Assembly: GCA_027604185.1 (NCBI GenBank)
Contig: JADGKB010000208.1
Span: 1 to 11,613, forward strand
Direction: 5' to 3'
From: Boothiomyces macroporosus
Lineage: Eukaryota; Chytridiomycota; Chytridiomycetes; Rhizophydiales; Terramycetaceae
DNA: 11,613 bases
Shown: in pieces, positions 1-7,086 of the stretch
Layout: every line of letters starts with the position of its first letter
Numbering within the stretch: the stretch's first letter is position 1
Translations under genes and position numbers: made by a program
The notes under the pieces: generated by a model
Databases searched by the model: none
What the model was told of the DNA's origin: nothing
The model's input: the letters and a program-made list of their open reading frames with translations, nothing else

Positions 1-22
1 AGCAATACAGAAACTATGGAAA

Positions 23-832
23 TCAAGTTTTTATTTGGCCATCTTTTGTGGTCATATTCGACAATGAATTTGATTTCCTTATAAAGTTGATTTTTAGTTT
101 CGAGCCATACAGAATATTCAAAAAACACAATGGTGGAAGAATGATGAATTCAATTGGTATCAAAACACCTGTTATTGACGGCCAGGTGTTTAGAATGAAT
201 GGAATGTAAATCACTGTTCTTACTAGGCACAATATCAGGGCAAACACTGCTGATGTGAATGCTAGTGATTCTAATCTTTCTGCTCCTTGGCTCTTTACTT
301 GCCGTACGATAGTAAAAACATTGACTGCAAAGTAGATTGCCACGATGCCTATGTAGACTGTATTCATTACAGTTTTCGTTACTGCTTCAGTGGGTGATTC
401 AGAAAATAGGCAAGCACCGTTATACATTCCAGTAACGTAAAAGAACTGGCCAACTATTCTTGGGCCAGCATCTAGCAGTACAAACATGAAAACCCACAGG
501 TACTTCCATCTGACTTCCAGGTACATGACACGTAGAGTAAATATCCAATCTATAATTGCTTCACTAAAGTTTTTTGTAAATCCTTGGAGGTTCCACAAAG
601 CACAAACTTCCACGATTCCTTTATCCACCATATACATTGTAATGATTTGGTTAGTGAGCAATACCACGCCAAACAAAATATGGCACAACCCAATCAGAGT
701 CAGATTTTGCTTTGACCGAAATTGCTTTGCATAATAAATGATTGTAAATATAATGTTTAGAATCGACACGACGAATTCTATTATAGATGCCACGAATTGT
801 GATTCTTTCATTAGAAAGAATAATGCTGTCAT
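23..832 (-). CDS. Seven-helix membrane protein, paralog 1 of 3
   Basis: Predicted 269-residue integral membrane protein, intronless. The start chosen is the ATG at 832. The open frame runs further upstream only through non-ATG codons, and paralog 2 begins at the equivalent point. Seven hydrophobic segments can be traced and align with those of the two neighbours. Shared landmarks are WNLQGFTKNF before helix 3, IDWIFTLRV with a following LE at its inner end, a WPSITG turn before helix 7 and LPPLCFLNILYG in helix 7. A cysteine at the start of helix 3 and one in the loop after helix 4 (NGACLF) are conserved, as in the helix 3/loop 2 disulfide of GPCRs. A receptor-like role is an inference from topology; no named family was recognised. 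AATAAA lies just before the stop (30-35). It is the most downstream member of a same-strand tandem array. Confidence 0.82.
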   Translation of the reverse strand: MTALFFLMKESQFVASIIEFVVSILNIIFTIIYYAKQFRSKQNLTLIGLCHILFGVVLLTNQIITMYMVDKGIVEVCALWNLQGFTKNFSEAIIDWIFTLRVMYLEVRWKYLWVFMFVLLDAGPRIVGQFFYVTGMYNGACLFSESPTEAVTKTVMNTVYIGIVAIYFAVNVFTIVRQVKSQGAERLESLAFTSAVFALILCLVRTVIYIPFILNTWPSITGVLIPIEFIILPPLCFLNILYGSKLKINFIRKSNSLSNMTTKDGQIKT

Positions 833-1040
833 TGTTGAAATTTGAATATCACAAGTAATTGACAGTTTGATTTTCCTCAAATCTTTAGCTTCGCAATAAC
901 CGATATTAAGGAACCACAAAGCAATATCTGAATAGAAATCAGTGATCCTTTGATGGATAGCTGCCTATTGAGAATACACAGATTGTTAAACACCGTTCTA
1001 GGTCCACCAAAGAACAGAGAAAGACTCAGGAATGCCTTGT

Positions 1041-1915
1041 TTAGTGGATTTTATTAGGTTGGCCTTTGGAAACAATCTTTTTTGGCGTTTCGCTCATCAT
1101 GGAACTATTCTTGGTGGTGTCATTTCCGACAACCTTTGAGTTGCTATTCCCACGAACATTAAGTTTCGCCCCAAAGGCAATATTCAGGAAGCACAAGGGT
1201 GGCAAGATACACATTTGTATAGGAACCAGAATCCCAGTTATTGATGGCCAAGAGTTGAGAATATAAGGAATGTAAAATACAGTTCTAGTTACACATAGCA
1301 TTATTGCAAAAAACGTCGAAGTAATTGACAAAGACTCGAATTGCTGTGTGTTGTTTCCTAATCCTTTTATCAATTGATACATTTTGTAAATGAAATACAA
1401 TGCTACAATGGCAATATACACGGTATTCATCACAGTTTTGACTACCCGTGGGGTAGGAGGATCAAAGAGCGTGCATAGTCCTGAATTAAGATTGAATACC
1501 CGAAGGCTGCACAGTAGTTACATACAAGCACAAGGACACAATCCTGGGAATGGCATCAAGAGCGGCAAACAAGAACAGCCAAGTGTACTGAATCCAAGGA
1601 GAACGCTCCAGAAAATAAACGCGAAGTGTGAATATCCAATCAATATTTGCCTCTGCAAAATTCTTTGTAATTCCCTGCATTAAGGATAAATACTTGCAAG
1701 TTCCACGCACCGCAGAATGTTGTAGCGTTTCCATTTAGAATAAGGACATATGTAATGATTTGATTTGCGAGGTAAACTACACCAAACACCATGTGACAGT
1801 AACTGATGATTGTCCATTTGTTTTTCCAATAGTATGGAATCATGATTATTAGGTTTATAATCCCAACAACCAACTCACATACAGTCGCTATATACGTAGG
1901 AGTGATGGCGACCAT
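1041..1915 (-). CDS. Seven-helix membrane protein, paralog 2 of 3, three exons with 19-nt introns
   Basis: Spliced model: exon 1 is 1915-1694, exon 2 is 1674-1500 and exon 3 is 1480-1041. These total 837 nt, giving 278 residues plus stop. Unspliced, the gene reads as three overlapping fragments in different frames. Removing 1675-1693 joins WNLQ to GITKNF, and removing 1481-1499 joins VQPSG to LCTLFDPP. Both joints then align without a gap to the intronless paralogs (WNLQGFTKNF and HSNGICSLLDP). The start is an ATG followed by GTC. Helices, WPSITG, the paired cysteines and the helix 7 motif LPPLCFLNIAFG match the neighbours. The rest of the reading frame is intact, which argues against a pseudogene. 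AATAAA (1050-1055) lies just before the TAA stop. Function is unknown; receptor-like topology is inferred. Confidence 0.8.
1481..1499 (-). other. Ultrashort intron, 19 nt, phase 1
   Basis: On the minus strand it reads GTATTCAATCTTAATTCAG. It is identical to the first intron of the same gene at 15 of 19 positions, including GTATT, CTTAAT and CAG. Removal splits a glycine codon (G|GA) and restores the loop PSGLCTLFDPP, matching NGICSLLDPNG in the paralog. Retention leads to a stop at once. Confidence 0.8.
1675..1693 (-). other. Ultrashort intron, 19 nt, phase 0
   Basis: On the minus strand it reads GTATTTATCCTTAATGCAG. It has GT-AG ends and a CTTAAT branch-like motif four bases before the end. 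Its removal is exactly what is needed to restore WNLQ|GITKNF, which is continuous in the paralogs at 23-832 and 2427-3236. Retention shifts the frame and ends the protein within about 18 codons. Confidence 0.8.
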
Positions 1916-1983
1916 AATAATTTGCAGTTGAGCTGGAAATTCAATAACGTCACAAACAGTGAAATAATGTGCTATTGTTCATC

Positions 1984-2219
1984 TGTGGTATTATAGTTCC
2001 AAGTGTAGTGGTTTAGATTGATTGGCTCTTTGAAAGGGGTAAAAAAACCATACTGTAAATCTGTCCTTTTATTCAGTTTTCCCTTTTGAACAATACAGTA
2101 GGCTCATCATTTAAACTATCGTCTCGCGTGACATCATCAAATGTTGGACGATCGTCAATACGATTCGCAGTAAGATTAGATAACAATCCCAGTAAGATTA
2201 GATAACAATCCACCACTGG
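1984..2219 (-). repeat. Dispersed repeat family 1, copy A
   Basis: About 235 bases that match 6583-6813 over most of their length, with substitutions and small indels. The best conserved blocks are the segment from TATTATAGTT through TTTAGATTGATTGG, the CTTTTATTCAG block and AGTAAGATTAGATAACAATCC. The last block is duplicated in tandem here (2169-2190 and 2191-2212, period 22). The repeat lies between receptor-like paralogs 2 and 3. On the minus strand it holds the 3' end of an open frame, described separately. Confidence 0.8.
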
Positions 2220-2342
2220 GCTCTGGAGAAATTGAGGTTGTATACCGCAACTCGAAAATACAGGAGGAAACGCGTATTGTGGGCATATCAGTACCACGCA
2301 AAGTCTGAACCAAACACATTCCAGCAGTCTTGGAGTTTGCAC
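2073..2342 (-). pseudogene. Fragment of unrecognised repeat-borne gene, copy A
   Basis: Minus-strand coding remnant ending in a TGA whose last base begins an AATAAA signal (2068-2073). The C-terminal reading, with TFDDVTRDDSLN and TVLFKREN, matches the frame of copy B at 6683-6817 (TFDDVTCDGSL, TVLLKKREEKGN). A 22-base tandem duplication (2169-2212) shifts the frame. The original upstream frame seems to continue as RYTTSISPEPSGGLLSNLT, preceded by about 40 more open codons back to a TAA near 2360. The protein is not recognised. Shared coding sense in two diverged copies suggests it once encoded part of a mobile-element or multigene-family protein. Confidence 0.5.
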
Positions 2343-2426
2343 TTACTAGAATACCTCCTTATTTACGAATCTAGGTTGGTTGAGCAAACAAAAATGTAAC
2401 AGCAAAAGATATATTAAGACCGCAGA

Positions 2427-3236
2427 TCACAAGTAGCCTTTCCCTTTCGATACAAAGCTACCAACACTTTGATTCTGAGAGCTGCTTTTACTTTTCGACC
2501 TGGTTGTCAGTGCTCCACGGATTTTCAATTTCGCACCATAAATGATATTGAGGAAGCAGAGAGGTGGTAAGATACAAAGCTGGATAGGAATCAGGATACC
2601 AGTGATGGAAGGCCAGGTATTCAAAATGTATGGAATATAGAATACAGTGCGGGTCAAGCACAGCATCACAGCATACATTCCCGAAGTGAGAGTGAGAGAT
2701 TCCAATTGTTGAGAAGTACCCACTCCGCGTATCACTTGAACCATTCTATAAATAAAGTAGCATGCAACAATACCAATGTAGATGGCATTCATTACAGTCT
2801 TGACAATTCTAGGTCCGTTTGGGTCCAACAAGCTGCAAATACCGTTAGAGTGAATGGTATCTTGGTACAGAAATAGCGAAATTATACGGGGAATCACATC
2901 AAGTGCAGCGTACATTCCGACCCAAAAGTATTGGACGTGCCTGTTTCTTTCGAGGTAGTAAACCCTTAGGGTAAATATCCAGTCAATCCACACTTCTGCC
3001 AGGTTTTTTGTGTACCCTTGCAAGTTTAATAGAAAGCATGATGTAGTCTGATAGTTGATTGATATCAGATACATGGTTACTATTGTATTGGATAGGAAAA
3101 ACAGACCAAATAGAATGTGGTGGTAGCTGATAACAGTAAGAGTACGGTTCCAATAGTACGGAATGTATAGCAATACATTAACAGTTGCGACTACTAGTTC
3201 TGCAACGGCTGCACAGTATGTAGCCACGTCTACCAT
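2427..3236 (-). CDS. Seven-helix membrane protein, paralog 3 of 3
   Basis: Predicted 269-residue intronless membrane protein starting at ATG 3236 (MVDVATYC), the point where it begins to align with paralog 2. An in-frame ATG at 3287 would add 17 hydrophilic residues. Approximate helices: 5-28, 36-60, 67-93, 101-124, 145-166, 182-206 and 211-237, followed by a basic, Ser-rich tail. C67 at the top of helix 3 and C124 in the next external loop are conserved in all three paralogs. IDWIFTLRVYYLER closes helix 3, WPSITG precedes helix 7, and helix 7 carries LPPLCFLNIIYG, loosely like the NPxxY region of GPCRs. This gives the intronless reference for both splice sites of paralog 2. Receptor or transporter function is not shown by sequence alone. 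Confidence 0.83.
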   Translation of the reverse strand: MVDVATYCAAVAELVVATVNVLLYIPYYWNRTLTVISYHHILFGLFFLSNTIVTMYLISINYQTTSCFLLNLQGYTKNLAEVWIDWIFTLRVYYLERNRHVQYFWVGMYAALDVIPRIISLFLYQDTIHSNGICSLLDPNGPRIVKTVMNAIYIGIVACYFIYRMVQVIRGVGTSQQLESLTLTSGMYAVMLCLTRTVFYIPYILNTWPSITGILIPIQLCILPPLCFLNIIYGAKLKIRGALTTRSKSKSSSQNQSVGSFVSKGKGYL

Positions 3237-3314
3237 TGAATTAAATTTTGTTTGAGGGTATAAATACTTGTGATGGTCCCTGACCATCGGAGTCCTTTGG
3301 CTTAATTGGGCCAA

Positions 3315-3860
3315 ACGTGTGGAAGAAACTCCGGAGGTTCACCCAAATGCTGACAGTTGGATGGTCCCCACAAGCGTTCACGTTTAAAACTAGTTGCTGT
3401 AGCGCATATAATGGCTCTATTCCGACATATCAAGGCGCTTTTTTGCGGAATGAATATATATGGAGGTCGAGAAAAGCACATGGCAAATCCCGGTAATTCT
3501 TTTGCAAATGGCACTGGGAATTAATCATCCTCAGCCATTTCTAAATCAATTCAAAATGGGTGGTTTACGGTCAGTGTACCTTTGAGTACACTATGGAATC
3601 CAATGGGCAGCCCAAACTCATTTCTTGATAATTCCACTATTCTGTTACACAAAATTGAAGCAAACAAGGCAAGTTGCAAATGGAATAACATTGGGAAGCA
3701 CAAAATTGGATTGTGCAGAATACAAACAGATTTAACCCCTTATTACCTTTTTGCTCTAGTACTATTGCAAACATCCTTTATCCAGATTTTGATTATATCA
3801 AAAGGTTTCTTTACACAAACTCACAAAATTCACAATGATAAATCAACATAGAAGTCTAAT
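3315..3860. other. Intergenic stretch between the two gene arrays
   Basis: About 550 bases with no supported gene; the open frames here lack plausible starts or recognisable composition. It must hold the promoter of the receptor-like gene (reading left) and the 3' flank of the secreted gene at 3865. The only local structure seen is a 7-bp inverted repeat, AGTGTAC / GTACACT with a 6-base loop (3573-3592). Confidence 0.5.
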
Positions 3861-3863
3861 AGC

Positions 3864-3869
3864 TTTATT
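3864..3869 (-). promoter_or_regulatory. Poly(A) signal AATAAA containing the stop codon
   Basis: The TAA stop of the secreted gene is the centre of AATAAA (CAATAAAGC on the minus strand). AATAAA is the usual cleavage and polyadenylation hexamer. Its placement implies a very short 3' UTR. Confidence 0.6.
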
Positions 3870-4526
3870 GAATGAGTAGCAAAAGAATCCACAGACTGGA
3901 AAAGACAGACACGGCAGAATTTGCAGTTTTCTGTGGTTGCCAATTACAATAGTTGATCAAAGTGTTGATTTCATTCTGTACCGGCCCAGCAACAGTTTGG
4001 TCCAACGATGATAATGGAATGGCAGATACATTAGTGAGCTGCATAGCAACACAGCTAGTGCATACCAATGTCTTTTGATTGAGTAAATCTTGAACTGCCA
4101 GAGTTGTGTTTAACGAAGAAGAAATATGTCCAAGAAAAGTAGGTTTTTGACTAACGAGGCAGTAAGTGCCATTGGCCCGCACACAAGCACCGGCTCTAAT
4201 AATACTAGTTTTTGCTAAATTATAAAGTAAATACCAGCCAACTGCGAAACAGTCATTAGCGAAGAAGTATCAGCAAGCTCACCAGCGCAAGTGGCCGATA
4301 CAGAGCCTACGAAATTGTTGACTGCTGTTTGACACTGGGGGTTGCAAATAGAGTTTAAATTGTCTGTAATTTGTGTAAACAGTGTTTGAACACCATTGGT
4401 GGAAATTGAATTGAGGTCCATGTACTGTCCACATGCATTATCTATTAGCTGTTTGTTTTGGTTGAGAAAGGTACTGCATTCTACGTCCAAAGGTTTGGCA
4501 ACAACGGCAGTCAGAAACAAGAGCAT
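3865..4526 (-). CDS. Secreted ten-cysteine GPI-type protein, paralog 3, with 20-nt intron
   Basis: Spliced model: exon 1 is 4526-4235 and exon 2 is 4214-3865, totalling 642 nt and 213 residues. The start is ATG 4526, which gives a short leader MLLFLTAVVA before KPLDVEC; the frame extends nine bases upstream only to a TTG. Removing 4215-4234 turns two half-proteins into one whose junction, SQLAAKTSIIRAGAC, aligns without gap to GQLAAVALIARTGAC and SQLVGIANIAQAGLC in the neighbours. All ten cysteines of the family are then present in order. N-glycosylation sequons occur, and the C-terminus is a hydrophobic tail (WILLLLIQ) typical of GPI attachment signals. The TAA stop sits inside an AATAAA. 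Likely cell-surface or wall protein; the family is not named with certainty. Confidence 0.82.
4215..4234 (-). other. Ultrashort intron, 20 nt, phase 1
   Basis: On the minus strand it reads GTATTTACTTTATAATTTAG. It has GT-AG ends, the same GTATT start as the introns at 1675 and 1481, and a TATAAT motif just before the acceptor. Removal gives a G|CA alanine codon and an ungapped alignment with both intronless paralogs. Retention ends the protein within six codons. Confidence 0.82.
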
Positions 4527-4611
4527 TTTGGACAACTTTTTGACTGGCGAAGCTGAAAGCCCCAGTTCCCTTGAAATGTTATCTAAAAAAGAGTGTAAAA
4601 AATTCTATGTA

Positions 4612-5238
4612 TTAAAGGAATAAAGACATTAAAATGTAGATTGCAGTGGGGTCAACTCTAAATGCACTGCTCTTGGTCGGGGTGGTTGAATTACTGCCAG
4701 TGTTTTGAATATTTGTGAATCCACAAAAATCAACAATTGATTTGGTAGCCTGATACAGCGGACCGGTTACGGATGCATCCATATTTGACAGCGGGAGCGC
4801 GTCAATGGCTTGGATTTGCTTCAGTGTGCAGTTGGTGCAAGTAAAGGTCTTGTTTGACATAATATAGCTTGAAGTTTCATTCAGAGACTTGCTTGGCAGT
4901 TCTGCAATTTGTTGTGGAAGACAGAATTGATCGTTATTTTGAACACAAGCACCTGTGCGAGCAATTAGGGCCACGGCTGCCAGTTGGCCAATTGTATAAC
5001 CAGATGCAGTATCGGCAACATTATTAGAGCAATTTCCCATTTGTTGAAAGTTGCCGATAGCTTCTCCACAAGGCTGTTGACAAACAGCTGCCAAGTTGTT
5101 GGCTGTTTGTTGCAAGAGATAGAGTGGTCCGAATCCTGAAATGACATTTAAATCCAAGGAGCTACCGCAGTTTGACAGTATCGCCGATTTTTGATTTGAC
5201 AAGTATGTTTGGCAGTAACCAGTTAGTGGTTCAGACAT
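4612..5238 (-). CDS. Secreted-family ten-cysteine protein, paralog 2, start uncertain
   Basis: The middle member of the array keeps all ten cysteines, the internal TIGQLAAVALIARTGAC region without intron, sequons, and a C-terminal hydrophobic tail (AIYILMSLFL) after a Ser/Thr-rich linker, consistent with GPI attachment. The coordinate given uses the first in-frame ATG (5238), which leaves only MSEPLTGYC before the first cysteine and no leader. The frame is open upstream to a TAA near 5339. There, SLVLQFQSV resembles the leader SLVVSSVLA of paralog 1, but the position of the expected ATG reads ATT. An ATG at 5309 is out of frame and meets TAG after five codons. So the start may be non-ATG, supplied by unseen splicing, or lost. 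Confidence 0.68.
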   Translation of the reverse strand: MSEPLTGYCQTYLSNQKSAILSNCGSSLDLNVISGFGPLYLLQQTANNLAAVCQQPCGEAIGNFQQMGNCSNNVADTASGYTIGQLAAVALIARTGACVQNNDQFCLPQQIAELPSKSLNETSSYIMSNKTFTCTNCTLKQIQAIDALPLSNMDASVTGPLYQATKSIVDFCGFTNIQNTGSNSTTPTKSSAFRVDPTAIYILMSLFL

Positions 5239-5332
5239 TACACTTTGAAATTGTAAAACAAGGGATTTAATACCTTGGAGGCGCTGGAGGGCTAGTTGGC
5301 GGCGATCATGAAACAATAAAAAGAAATATATT

Positions 5333-5998
5333 TTAAATTAATAGGAAAAATGAAAGAGCCAGTCCAGAGGCAATTTCATAAGCAGCTGCACCGCTCTTTG
5401 CTGTAGCTTGTGCTGCTCCAATAGTAAATTGACAAAGGGAAGAAATTTGGTCAAATCCGTTTCGAATTGGTGTCACAAGGGATGTATCCAAAGAACTGAG
5501 AGGGATAGCAATCACAGCAGAAATTTCTGCGCTCGTACAATTGTTACACAAAGCCTGTTTGTTACCCAATACAGCAGCTAATGCGTCGGAAGCATTTTTT
5601 CCTGCAATAATTGGAGCAAGTGTCGATACTTGAGATTGGATACAATAATTGTTTGTGTTTGGGTCTTTGGCACACAAACCAGCTTGGGCTATATTTGCGA
5701 TACCAACCAACTGACTGATTGTAAGCCCAGTAGATACATCTGCAACTTGAGATGTGCAATTTCCAAAATTAGTAGAGAGATCCTTTACTGCTTGGAGGCA
5801 TTGAGGGGTACAAATAGAAGTAAGTTGTGGGGCAGTTTGAGAAGCAATTGTCCCAATAGTATTTTCTGAAAGTGAATTTAAATCCAAATACTGTCCACAG
5901 TTGGTGACGATGTTTGCCTTTTGGCTGGATAAAACGGACTGACAGGGAACAGTGAGCGAGTCTGCAAGAACGCTAGACACAACCAAGCTTAGCAACAT
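5333..5998 (-). CDS. Secreted ten-cysteine GPI-type protein, paralog 1
   Basis: Complete, intronless, 221 residues, starting at ATG 5998. A leader of about 12 residues (MLLSLVVSSVLA) is followed by DSLTVPC. Cysteines are at 19, 34, 63, 67, 81, 109, 119, 151, 154 and 189, the same set as in the two neighbours, suggesting a disulfide-bonded fold. Shared motifs are CGQYLDLNS, ADVSTGLTISQL, a CNNC pair and IPLSSLD. The last 25 residues go from a small-residue region (KSGAAAYE) to a hydrophobic tail (LALSFFLLI), the layout of a GPI signal. Likely anchored at the plasma membrane or linked to the wall. It resembles small fungal cysteine-rich GPI proteins in layout; the exact family is not assigned. 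Upstream is a T/A tract (about 6004-6020). Confidence 0.85.
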   Translation of the reverse strand: MLLSLVVSSVLADSLTVPCQSVLSSQKANIVTNCGQYLDLNSLSENTIGTIASQTAPQLTSICTPQCLQAVKDLSTNFGNCTSQVADVSTGLTISQLVGIANIAQAGLCAKDPNTNNYCIQSQVSTLAPIIAGKNASDALAAVLGNKQALCNNCTSAEISAVIAIPLSSLDTSLVTPIRNGFDQISSLCQFTIGAAQATAKSGAAAYEIASGLALSFFLLI

Positions 5999-6039
5999 TT
6001 TCTCTTTTTTTTTAAAAAAAACGCACTTTTAACTCCATT

Positions 6040-6270
6040 GGCTTGGTTGTTTGAGCCCACATGAAACGAAACATCACAACCACAATCGGGGCCATTGTCT
6101 AAACGCTTGTTGGTGTAGAGGGATCAAGGAATTATCAAAGCTATTTCATCTGTCAAGTTGGCTTAGAGAGCACCACTATGGAAACCTCTACATTGTGAGA
6201 CCACTATGGAAACCTCTACATTGTCAGACAACTTGAGGATACACTAGGAAATATTCAAAAAGTCGAGTTA
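6040..6270. other. Non-genic stretch upstream of the secreted array
   Basis: No gene supported. It contains a short tandem repeat (6173-6224) enclosed by an 8-bp inverted repeat, TCAAGTTG near 6153 and CAACTTGA near 6229. It probably includes the promoter of the gene that starts at 5998, since that gene is read leftward. Confidence 0.4.
6173..6224. repeat. Tandem duplication, period 28
   Basis: CCACTATGGAAACCTCTACA plus TTGT occurs at 6173-6196 and again, identical, at 6201-6224, separated by GAGA. The perfect identity indicates a recent duplication. Confidence 0.9.
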
Positions 6271-6273
6271 TAA

Positions 6274-6622
6274 ATGTTCAAAGTTAAACGTTGCTGTTAT
6301 AGTCCACCTTTCGGTAATGTGCTCAAAGAAAGTGTATCAAATAGTCCCGCGTTATCAGAAAGTATATTTTTCGTGATGACGTCCAAGATACGAAAATGGT
6401 TTGTACGTGATGAAAACAAGATGAAGATAACAGAACGCAAGATTCCTGTGACTGCTTTCATGAACAGTGGGAAGATGCTTCAAAAGATAAGCATAGGCTA
6501 GAATAGGATAAAGAGGATATTAATTGGCCTCAAGGATACACTGAAGGAAGATCTGGATGAGAATTGTCTCAAAGCCTTTCCATGTGGATATTATAGTTCT
6601 ATGTGTAGTGGTTTAGATTGAT
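6274..6622 (+). pseudogene. Unrecognised open stretch with one in-frame stop
   Basis: A plus-strand frame from ATG 6274 is open for 75 codons to a TAG at 6499-6501. It then continues in the same frame through LIGLKDTLKEDLDENC to a TGA within repeat copy B. The charged, low-bias composition looks coding, but no family was recognised. It could be a decayed mobile-element gene or a chance frame. Confidence 0.25.
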
Positions 6623-6813
6623 TGGTTCTTTGAATGAAAATGGGTAAAGACAATTAGACTAAACTGTGAATCTGTCTTTTATTCAGTTTCCTTTTTCTTC
6701 TCTCTTTTTTAACAACACAGTAAAGTCTAAACTACCGTCACACGTGACATCATCGAATGTTACGCGACCTTTGCTATGATTCACAGTAAGATTAGATAAC
6801 AATCCATCAGTGG
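6583..6813 (-). repeat. Dispersed repeat family 1, copy B
   Basis: Diverged second copy of 1984-2219, in the same orientation and without the 22-base duplication. The shared order of blocks (TATTATAGTT, TTTAGATTGATTGG, CTTTTATTCAG, ACATCATC, AGTAAGATTAGATAACAATCC) makes homology clear. Weaker similarity may reach about 6850. Confidence 0.8.
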
Positions 6814-6817
6814 ACAT
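6683..6817 (-). pseudogene. Fragment of unrecognised repeat-borne gene, copy B
   Basis: Minus-strand frame of 44 codons from ATG 6817 to a TGA, which again overlaps AATAAA. It shares GLLSNLT, TFDDVT and a Lys/Arg/Glu-rich end with copy A. The frame is kept although the DNA differs and has indels, so the ancestor was probably coding. The ATG may be accidental, as copy A continues upstream. Confidence 0.45.
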
Positions 6818-6882
6818 TTAAATTGGAAGGGATACAATTGGAAAATCACTTTGGATAAAAAGACAATTCATAATAAATTGAA

Positions 6883-7086
6883 ATGAGGACGAAATATTAT
6901 GGATTTATTCTGGATACAGATTATGTGGAAGGCTATATGGCAAAAGGCGGAATAGGATGATTCAAACGGGTATTGAAGTCAAAGAAATTAACCCTTGAGG
7001 TACAGAAAAGGAACAGGAAAAAATTCACAAATGCTCAGAGGGAAATTAAATTCCCACAACATAAAATAAAGATATTTTTACTGTAA
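6883..7086 (+). pseudogene. Unrecognised open stretch with one in-frame stop
   Basis: From ATG 6883 the frame reads KYYGFILDTDYVEGY, meets TGA at 6958-6960, then continues with a Lys/Arg-rich segment to TAA at 7084-7086. The composition is protein-like but no family was recognised. It lies between repeat copy B and the piggyBac remains, so a decayed transposon gene is the likeliest origin. Confidence 0.2.

Noticed and set aside
486..734. Plus-strand open frame opposite receptor-like paralog 1
   Set aside because: It lies wholly within a well-supported minus-strand gene and has no motif of its own.
940..1020. Possible relic of another receptor-like paralog (minus strand GGACCTAGAA, as in paralog 3)
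   Set aside because: The match is only about ten bases and surrounding codons do not align convincingly.
1041..1915. Receptor-like paralog 2 as a frameshifted pseudogene
   Set aside because: Both breaks are cured exactly by removing 19-nt GT-AG segments with shared internal motif, and no other stop or shift is present. Two random lesions would not be expected to look like that.
5562..5869. Open frames on both strands inside the secreted paralog 1 gene
   Set aside because: They are out-of-frame shadows of a complete coding sequence supported by two paralogs.
1984..6813. Repeat family 1 copies as long terminal repeats of one retrotransposon
   Set aside because: They are too diverged from each other, and the 4.4 kb between them holds ordinary genes with no retroelement proteins.
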